DNA of 45,630 nucleotides, from contig CAMZFW010000004.1 in NCBI GenBank assembly GCA_947306225.1, forward strand, positions 1-45,630, in the 5' to 3' direction. This document shows positions 39,008-45,630 of the stretch, one piece after another; the stretch's first letter is position 1; the number at the start of each line of letters is the position of its first letter. The position numbers were made by a program, and so were the translations under genes. The stretch comes from an uncultured Bacteroidales bacterium (GTDB lineage: Bacteria > Bacteroidota > Bacteroidia > Bacteroidales > P3). The notes beneath the pieces are model-generated. The model was not told the DNA's origin. It saw only the letters and a program-made list of their open reading frames with translations, and did not search any database.

Positions 39008-39074
39008 AAATTGAAAAATAGCAATCCCCTTTCACATACCAATTTATCAACAAACAACGGAATAATAATACTAA

Positions 39075-41489
39075 GTGGTGAAATCTGAGCATCCGATAAT
39101 CCGAAAATTTGAAATCTTGTTTGTCGTCAGCCTGACGCTTATGTCTGTCAGTCCGCTGAAAGCTCAAAATTGGCCTGAAAACCATGGTATCGTGGACTAT
39201 TCCTCTGAGCCAAAACCACTCTCCCTCCAAGGGCAGATTGTCGTGCCCACCGATGCCGACTCCATCGAACTCCTCACAGCGCGTCTGCTGCACCGATACT
39301 TAAGGAACTATGTCATCATCCCCGAGCCTGCCCATTCCGACTCGCTCTATTCTTTCTTCAATCCCAATTATGGCAACCTATTGCCCTCTATCTTTGTGGG
39401 CAAGACCCATTTGGCCAACTGGTGCCTCACCCGCAAGGACGACATACGCGACGACGGTTTCATCCTCAGGAGCGACGGTCGGCTGGCAGTCATATATGGC
39501 CTGCAGGACAAGGCAGTCTACTACGGTGCCTGCCGCCTGTTGGAATTGAAAGGCTACCGCATGACGCACCACCAGATACCCGATGTTGCCCCCAATATCC
39601 AACTAGGTCTGCCCATAGTCGACGAGGTGAACAACCCCAGCTTTGCCTACCGCGAGATATGGTACTACACCCCCCACCACAGCCAAGACTATGCCGACTG
39701 GCGCGCCCTGCATCATCGCATCTGTGTCGGCGACAGTGACCAATACAGATGGGATAGCCGTTTCTCAGGCCCACTCCGCTGGGCAGAAGAAATGTACGTT
39801 CACACTTTCCAAAAGCTTATCCCACCACGGCTATATTTTGACCGCCACCCTGAATGGTTTACCGATATAGGCGGACGGCGTGTCCGCGACGGGCAGCTAT
39901 GCCTCTCCAACCCTGAGGTGCTCGACACCCTCTGCGCCAACCTTGCTAAGATGATGGCCGACCAGCCCGAAGCTCAGATATGGTCGGTGTCGAACAACGA
40001 CAACTACAACGTCTGCCAGTGCCCCCATTGTCGCCACATGGACTCCCTCTATGGCGGCCCCAGTGGCACACTCATCCATTTCATCAATCAGGTGGCGCGT
40101 CGTTTCCCTAACAAGACTATCTCCACCCTTGCCTACCAATTCACTCGCCGGGCACCTCAGCCCGTGAACGGACATGTTGAGAAGCCCGACAGCAACGTCA
40201 ACATCATGTTCTGCTCCATCGAGTGCGGGCGCGAGGAGGCCATTGCCACTGCCCCTGCCGAGGCCTCGTTTCGCAAAGATATGGAGGACTGGGTAGCCCT
40301 CACCTCCAACATCTATGTCTGGGACTATGTGGTGCAGTTCCGCAACATGTGGAATCCTTTCCCAAATCTCCATGTCCTGCAGCCCAACCTCAAATACTTC
40401 CACGACCACGGCGTGCGCCTGATGTTTGAGCAGGGTACAGGAGCCAACAACGTGACCTCGTGGATGGAACTGCGCGAATACATGCTTGCCAAGCTGCTGT
40501 GGAACGTCGATGCCGACCCCGACTCGTTGATACACGACTTCTGTACCCACTACTATGGTTTCGCAGCCCAACCTGTCGAAGAACTCTATCGCGAGATGCA
40601 TCGTTCCCTCATCGCTTCAGGCCAACGGTTGGACATATATGGCTACCCCGTTGACGCTGCCCAAGGCTATCTTGCCCCAGGGCAAATTGACAAATACCAA
40701 GCCCTTATCGCCGCCGCCTACGACAGCCTGAGCCGTTACACCCCCACCAGCAACATTTACCACTACCCATACGGCATTTTCACTGACCAAGTGGTGCGCG
40801 ACCGCATTCGTTTCCTCGAACTCTCTATCGACTATGCCATTCTCGAACTCACCATGGCCGGCTATCTTCCCATGGACAGCACCTTCGTCTCTCGTGCCGA
40901 CCGCTTTGTAGCCGATGGCAAACGGCTTGGCCTCAACATCCTCCACGAAATGGGCTACACCCTACAAGAATACCGCACCGACATCGACAACTTCCTTGCC
41001 AAAACCTCCCAGCCCAACCTAGCCCGCCATTGTCCTGTTGCCCTCCTTCACCAGCCCGACAGCCAATACTATGCTGGCGGTGCGCAGGGGCTTACTGACG
41101 GCCGTGCCGGCATACTCGACTACCGCCACTCGTGGCTCGGCTTCTATGCCGACACCCTCGATGCCGTCATCGACCTCGGCAGCCGCAAACGCCTGCACCA
41201 AATCCAACTCGACTTCTTCTATTTCCCCCTCTCATGGATTTTCTTCCCCCAGTCCATTAACTATTATATCTCTAAGGATGGAAAACGCTGGCAGCTTGTC
41301 GGCACACACCATCCCGACAACCCCGAACGCCTTGCTGTGCCAGAAATAAGGACCTTCGCCACTTCCCGTTTCAATCACCGTGCCCGCTATGTGCGTGTTC
41401 AGGCCATTCCGTTGCCCACCATACCCGTCTGGCATCGCGCCACGGGCAACCCTTCTTGGATGTTCACTGACGAAATCATAGTAAAGTGA
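39075..41489 (+). CDS. DUF4838-like secreted glycosidase-like protein
   Basis: Signal peptide (LTLMSVSPLKAQ); WFTDIGGRRVRDGQLCLSNPEVLDTLCANLAKMM ... QIWSVSNNDNYNVCQCPHC ... TLAYQFTRRAPQ; C-terminal F5/8C-like segment possible. Confidence 0.7.
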   Translation: MVKSEHPIIRKFEILFVVSLTLMSVSPLKAQNWPENHGIVDYSSEPKPLSLQGQIVVPTDADSIELLTARLLHRYLRNYVIIPEPAHSDSLYSFFNPNYGNLLPSIFVGKTHLANWCLTRKDDIRDDGFILRSDGRLAVIYGLQDKAVYYGACRLLELKGYRMTHHQIPDVAPNIQLGLPIVDEVNNPSFAYREIWYYTPHHSQDYADWRALHHRICVGDSDQYRWDSRFSGPLRWAEEMYVHTFQKLIPPRLYFDRHPEWFTDIGGRRVRDGQLCLSNPEVLDTLCANLAKMMADQPEAQIWSVSNNDNYNVCQCPHCRHMDSLYGGPSGTLIHFINQVARRFPNKTISTLAYQFTRRAPQPVNGHVEKPDSNVNIMFCSIECGREEAIATAPAEASFRKDMEDWVALTSNIYVWDYVVQFRNMWNPFPNLHVLQPNLKYFHDHGVRLMFEQGTGANNVTSWMELREYMLAKLLWNVDADPDSLIHDFCTHYYGFAAQPVEELYREMHRSLIASGQRLDIYGYPVDAAQGYLAPGQIDKYQALIAAAYDSLSRYTPTSNIYHYPYGIFTDQVVRDRIRFLELSIDYAILELTMAGYLPMDSTFVSRADRFVADGKRLGLNILHEMGYTLQEYRTDIDNFLAKTSQPNLARHCPVALLHQPDSQYYAGGAQGLTDGRAGILDYRHSWLGFYADTLDAVIDLGSRKRLHQIQLDFFYFPLSWIFFPQSINYYISKDGKRWQLVGTHHPDNPERLAVPEIRTFATSRFNHRARYVRVQAIPLPTIPVWHRATGNPSWMFTDEIIVK

Positions 41490-41629
41490 AGATTGAAAGA
41501 TGAAAAATGAAACTTTTCGGGGGTGGTAATTAGTCACTCCCGCGAGATTTCAATTTCCTTTTTTTACATTTCAGAACCCGTTTTGTCCGTTTCGGGACAA
41601 AGCGAGAGTTTCTTGTCGAATAATGTGTG

Positions 41630-41637
41630 TACTTTTG
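41630..41637 (+). promoter_or_regulatory. Candidate -7 element TACTTTTG
   Basis: TAnnTTTG motif 21 bp upstream of the TolC-like ATG (41658). Confidence 0.55.
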
Positions 41638-41657
41638 CATTCGCAAATCTGAAGAAA

Positions 41658-43121
41658 ATGAGACGTACATTCATTATCACAATCCTATTGCTTTTGTCGC
41701 TGTCGGCGACGGCGCAGCAGCTCACCCTGTCGCAGTGCCACTACCTTGCCACGCAGAGCAATCCCACGCTCAAGGCGGCACAGGAACGCATCGATGCCGC
41801 CGATGCCCTGCTGGGCATGGCTTTCTGCCAATTTCTCCCCAAAGTGGATGCCCTCGGCACCTATGTGTGGAACCAGAAGAACATCCACCTCCTCAGCGAC
41901 GAGCAGGCGTACGACATCAACCACATCGGCACCACCGTCGAAAACGACATTGAGAACAGCCTTAGCGACTTCTTGGCTTCGATAGGTGTCACCAGCCCCA
42001 CTTTGGCACAGAATGTCGTGCAAAATCTGGGCGGCATGCGCCTCGAAGAAAATCTCAACAATATGGGTCAGAAGGTGACCGACGCCATGAATATCGACAT
42101 GCACAACATAGTGGCAGGCAGTGTCACAGTGGCGCAGCCGCTCTACCTTGGAGGCCGACTGTCGGCACTCTACCGCTCGGCTCAGTATAGTCGCGACATG
42201 CAGCAAGCGTTGGGCAACAAGGTCTACGACGGACTCCTGATTGCTGTCGATGCTGCCTACTGGCAGTATATTTCGCTCCAACACAAGCAGCAACTGGCAC
42301 AGCAGTACTACGACCTGTTGCAGAACCTCGACAGCAATGTGGTGGCGATGGTCGATGCCGATGTTGCCACCCGTGGCGACGTCACCAAGGTGCGTGTCAA
42401 ACTCAACGAAGCACGCATGAACCTTACCAAGGCTGACTGCGGGCTGGAGTTGGCGCGGCTGGCTCTGTGCCAAATATGCGGGCTAGACCCAAACGGTGGT
42501 TATGTATTTGTTGAGGACAGCACAATAGCCACCTACAGCCCGTTGGAGCATATAGACATCGAAAAAATATGCGCCGCCCGCGATGATTACCGTGCGCTTT
42601 GCGATGCAGAAGGAATAGCCAACCAAGGTGTGCGCCTGGCCAGTGCGGGTCTGTTGCCCAACGTGGTGGTGACTGGCTCGTACGTGGTGAGCAACCCCAA
42701 CCTGTATAATGGTTTTCAGAACAGCTTTGGCGGCATGTTCACGGCTGGCGTGGCGATAAACATTCCGCTAGGCCATCCGGGCGACATCTATGCCCTCAAA
42801 GCTGCCAAGCACAAGCGTGCCGAAACCACCTATCAAGTCGAGGAGTCGAAGAACCTTATTCGTCTCGAGGTGAACCGCCTTAATCATCAGTTGAAGGTGG
42901 CAAACCTTAAACTACAGCAGGCCGAAAGCGACCTCGACAATGCCGAGGAGAATTTGCGGCTGGCCGACGAGTCGTTCGAAGCCGGGGTGGTCAGCAGTAC
43001 CGACTTGATGGCAGCGCAGACTGCCTGGATGAAGGCAAAGACCGAAGTGCTGGATGCCGAGATAGAGTTGCGGCTCGACCACCTCTACTTGATGCAGGCA
43101 ACTGGGAGAATTGAGAATTGA
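41658..43121 (+). CDS. TolC-family outer-membrane efflux protein
   Basis: Signal peptide then QQLTLSQCHYLATQSNPTLKAAQERIDAADALLGMA ... AEENLRLADESFEAGVVSSTDLMAAQTAW. Confidence 0.92.
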   Translation: MRRTFIITILLLLSLSATAQQLTLSQCHYLATQSNPTLKAAQERIDAADALLGMAFCQFLPKVDALGTYVWNQKNIHLLSDEQAYDINHIGTTVENDIENSLSDFLASIGVTSPTLAQNVVQNLGGMRLEENLNNMGQKVTDAMNIDMHNIVAGSVTVAQPLYLGGRLSALYRSAQYSRDMQQALGNKVYDGLLIAVDAAYWQYISLQHKQQLAQQYYDLLQNLDSNVVAMVDADVATRGDVTKVRVKLNEARMNLTKADCGLELARLALCQICGLDPNGGYVFVEDSTIATYSPLEHIDIEKICAARDDYRALCDAEGIANQGVRLASAGLLPNVVVTGSYVVSNPNLYNGFQNSFGGMFTAGVAINIPLGHPGDIYALKAAKHKRAETTYQVEESKNLIRLEVNRLNHQLKVANLKLQQAESDLDNAEENLRLADESFEAGVVSSTDLMAAQTAWMKAKTEVLDAEIELRLDHLYLMQATGRIEN

Positions 43122-43178
43122 AAATTGAAAGTTGAAAATTGGCTGCCGCCATTAAACTTTAAATATTAAACTTTAAAC
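43106..43178. repeat. Two adjacent heptanucleotide arrays (GARAATT)5 and (WTTAAAY)4
   Basis: gagaatt gagaatt gaaaatt gaaagtt gaaaatt (43106-43140); attaaac tttaaat attaaac tttaaac (43151-43178). Confidence 0.9.
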
Positions 43179-43186
43179 TCTAATAT

Positions 43187-44173
43187 ATGAATAAGGAACA
43201 AAAAAGTCTATGGCTGGGAATCGGAGTGGTCATCGCAGTAGTGGCGGTGGTGGCGATAATAGGCATATTTGCCCTCCAGCCCGAGCCCGAAATGATTACT
43301 GGCGAAGTATGCGCCGACGAATACCGTGTTGCCAATAAGGTGCCTGGACGTTTGAGTACCCTCTTTGTGGAAGAGGGGCAGCAGGTGCGCGCTGGCGATA
43401 CGCTGGCTTATATCAGCAGCCCTGAGGTGGATGCCAAGATGCAGCAGGCGCGAGCTGCCCGTGCCGCCGCCACCGCGCAGAGCAGCAAGGCGCAGAACGG
43501 TGCCCGAGAGCAACAGGTGGCATCCGCCTACGAGATGTGGCAAAAGGCAGAGGTGGGTGTTGATATTGCCAAGAAGTCGTACGACCGTGTGCAGCAACTC
43601 TACGACAAGAAGGTGGTGTCGGCACAGAAACGAGATGAGGCTGAGGCACAGTACAAGGCTGCGGTGGCAACTGCGAATGCAGCCAAGTTGCAGTATGAGA
43701 TGGCTCGCGAAGGGGCGCAGAACGAGGATAAGGAGGCCGCCAACGCATTGGTGCAACAGGCACAAGGTGCTGTGTCGGAGGTGGAGGCGTATGTGCAAGA
43801 CCGCTACCTGTTGGCTCCTTGTGATGGGGAGGTGGCTGAGATTTACGCCAAGCGTAGTGACTTGATTGGCACGGGCTCGCCCGTGATGTCTATCCTCGAC
43901 ATGAGCAATGTGTGGATTTCGGTTAGTGTGCGCGAAGATATGTTGGGCGACTTGCGTGTGGGTTCGTTGGCCGAGATAAAGATTCCAGCCTTGGGCGACC
44001 AAACTTACACTGCCCGTGTCACCTATCTCAGGGCAATGGCTTCGTATGCCGTGTGGCGTGCCACCAAAATCAATGGGCAGTACGATGTGAAGAGTTTCGA
44101 CGTGAAGTTGGTGCCGCAGGAGCCTATTGACGGCCTGCGACCCGGCATGACGGCAATAGTTGTGAATGAGTGA
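43187..44173 (+). CDS. HlyD-family membrane fusion protein
   Basis: N-terminal TM; ITGEVCADEYRVANKVPGRLSTLFVEEGQQVRAGDTLAYISSPEV ... LLAPCDGEVAEIYAKRSDLIGTGSPVMSILD. Confidence 0.92.
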   Translation: MNKEQKSLWLGIGVVIAVVAVVAIIGIFALQPEPEMITGEVCADEYRVANKVPGRLSTLFVEEGQQVRAGDTLAYISSPEVDAKMQQARAARAAATAQSSKAQNGAREQQVASAYEMWQKAEVGVDIAKKSYDRVQQLYDKKVVSAQKRDEAEAQYKAAVATANAAKLQYEMAREGAQNEDKEAANALVQQAQGAVSEVEAYVQDRYLLAPCDGEVAEIYAKRSDLIGTGSPVMSILDMSNVWISVSVREDMLGDLRVGSLAEIKIPALGDQTYTARVTYLRAMASYAVWRATKINGQYDVKSFDVKLVPQEPIDGLRPGMTAIVVNE

Positions 44174-44220
44174 ATTCGTTAATGCGTTGTATTGGTAGTC
44201 CTGCTAACACATTCACAATT

Positions 44221-45366
44221 ATGAAAGCCTTTTATAGTTCACTGAGGCGTGAGTTTCGTCGTATACGTTACGAGGGTCAGAGTCGTTATCTGGTTCTGAC
44301 CACGTTGGGTGTGGTGTTCTGCTACGTTTTTTTCCTCACGCTGATGGATGAGGGGCAGCCACAGCGATTGCCCATTGCCATAGTGGATCAGGATGGCAGC
44401 TACCTTTCGCGGCGGCTCTGCCATGAGATTAATGCTACGCAAGGTGTGAGGGTGGTGGCGGTGTATGGCAGCCATACCGAAGCCCGCCAAGCCATGCAGC
44501 GGCAGGAGATATACGCTTTCCTCGAAATACCCGAAGGCACTTACGACGAGTTGCTGTCGTTCACCCGCCCACATATTGTGCTGTATAGCAACAATGCCTA
44601 TCTGCTCAGCGGCTCGCTGAGCTACCGCTCGTTGGCGACGATAAGCAAGCTGGCGTCGGGCGCAGTGGAGCGCGAAGTGTTACGCAAGAAGGGCTATGGC
44701 GAGAGGCAGATAATGGGGTTCATACAGCCCATAGAGTTGGATACCCACCTCATTAGCAATCCCACGGCCAACTACCAGCCCTACGTGCTCACCACCATGC
44801 TGCCCGGCATGCTGGGCTTGTCGGTGTTGCTGCTGACGGTCTATATGGTGGGTAAAGAACGCAAGAGTGGCACTATGCCCGAATGGCTTGGCCAATCGCC
44901 CTATGCTGCCTTGCTGGGCAAAATGGCACCCTATACCCTATGGTTTTCCCTGCTGGGTGTGGTGGGGAACATGGTGCTGTTTGGCTGGTGCCATTTCGAG
45001 CTGCATGGCAGTTTTGGGTTGGTGGTGGTGTTCACGTTGCTGCTGGTGCTGGCAATGCAGTCGACGGGTGTGTTTCTTGCGGGGATGATTCCCGAGCCGC
45101 ATTTGGCCACCTGCTTTGCCGCCATCTATGGCACGTTGGCATTCACCATGGCGGGATTCTCCTATCCTGTTACCAGTATGCCGCCCGCGCTGCAAGCGTT
45201 GAGTCAGCTGTTTCCGCTGCGCCACTATTATAAGGCGGTGTCGGGGGTGTCGTTGTTCGGTTGCGGGATGGATATATGTTGGGTGCAAGTGTGTGGGTTG
45301 TTGCTGTTTCTGATTGCAGGCGTGATAGGGTGTTGGCGTATGAGCAAATTGAAAAGTGAAAAGTGA
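44221..45366 (+). CDS. ABC-2 type transporter permease
   Basis: LREFRRIRYEGQSRYLVLTTLGVVFCYVFFLTLMDEGQPQRLPIAIVDQDGSYLSRRL ... TSMPPALQALSQLFPLRHYYKAV. Confidence 0.9.
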   Translation: MKAFYSSLRREFRRIRYEGQSRYLVLTTLGVVFCYVFFLTLMDEGQPQRLPIAIVDQDGSYLSRRLCHEINATQGVRVVAVYGSHTEARQAMQRQEIYAFLEIPEGTYDELLSFTRPHIVLYSNNAYLLSGSLSYRSLATISKLASGAVEREVLRKKGYGERQIMGFIQPIELDTHLISNPTANYQPYVLTTMLPGMLGLSVLLLTVYMVGKERKSGTMPEWLGQSPYAALLGKMAPYTLWFSLLGVVGNMVLFGWCHFELHGSFGLVVVFTLLLVLAMQSTGVFLAGMIPEPHLATCFAAIYGTLAFTMAGFSYPVTSMPPALQALSQLFPLRHYYKAVSGVSLFGCGMDICWVQVCGLLLFLIAGVIGCWRMSKLKSEK

Positions 45367-45412
45367 AAATTGAAAAGAATGTGTTAATGTGTGAATGCGT
45401 TAATGTGTTAGT
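45344..45412. repeat. Heptad array (GAAAAKT)5 followed by octad array (GTGTTAAT)4
   Basis: gcaaatt gaaaagt gaaaagt gaaaatt gaaaaga (45344-45378); gtgttaat gtgtgaat gcgttaat gtgttagt (45381-45412). Confidence 0.85.
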
Positions 45413-45494
45413 CCTTGGTGCATCAAAGACTCACGAATTAACGAATTGTTTTGTCTAATCACTATTCACAAATCACTAATAAAACACTATAGTT

Positions 45495-45630
45495 ATGAAA
45501 CTGTTGAAAGATTTGTGGGACATTTTTGTCATCGAGGTGCGTCGTGTGCTTCACGACAAGGGGGTGGTGCTCATTTTCTTTATAGCCACGCTTATCTATC
45601 CGTTGATATTCGGAGCGATATATAAGAACG
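45495..45630 (+). CDS. ABC-2 type transporter permease, N-terminal fragment (runs off right edge)
   Basis: MKLLKDLWDIFVIEVRRVLHDKGVVLIFFIATLIYPLIFGAIYKN; follows a homologous permease gene. Confidence 0.8.
   Translation, partial: MKLLKDLWDIFVIEVRRVLHDKGVVLIFFIATLIYPLIFGAIYKN

Noticed and set aside
39897-40601. 234-aa minus-strand ORF inside the DUF4838-like gene
   Set aside because: Antisense shadow; the plus-strand ORF has a signal peptide and a coherent 804-aa reading frame.
1-45630. Insertion sequences, prophage or toxin-antitoxin modules
   Set aside because: No transposase, integrase, phage structural or recognisable TA products found among the translations.

Overview
The 45.6 kb window looks like a Bacteroidales chromosome segment (TAnnTTTG promoter motifs, a UpxY-like antiterminator, tnaA). 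Contents, left to right: (1) 5' end of tnaA on the minus strand with an unusual leader; (2) a minus-strand GT2 and tRNA-Ser(GGA); (3) an HEXXH M49-like lipoprotein; (4) a repeat and hairpin-rich intergenic region; (5) a ~32 kb, nearly all plus-strand surface-polysaccharide operon (~3.7-36.15 kb) that opens with a promoter, a ~300 nt leader and a UpxY/NusG-like protein and closes with a strong intrinsic terminator; (6) an MBOAT/SGNH-like acyltransferase pair and a DUF4838-type protein; (7) a TolC/HlyD/ABC-2 efflux cluster running off the right edge. The polysaccharide operon encodes GDP-fucose (Gmd/Fcl), ManNAcA (WecB/WecC) and 4-epimerase enzymes, a DegT aminotransferase, an ABC exporter (Wzm/Wzt), OPX plus tyrosine-kinase PCP (Wza/Wzc), many glycosyltransferases and three left-handed beta-helix acyltransferases. 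Most interesting candidates: (a) an opine-type N5-(carboxyethyl)ornithine-synthase-like dehydrogenase in the same operon as a stand-alone adenylation enzyme, ACP, GNAT and CE4 deacetylase, suggesting an unusual amino-acid decoration pathway; (b) 7-8 bp periodic, stop-codon-rich arrays at several gene 3' ends; (c) a sugar-transferase domain apparently missing its membrane re-entrant helix and fused to a methyltransferase-like domain; (d) a (Tyr-Gly)13 tail on the Wzc-like kinase. All family calls come from reading the translations; no database search was run.
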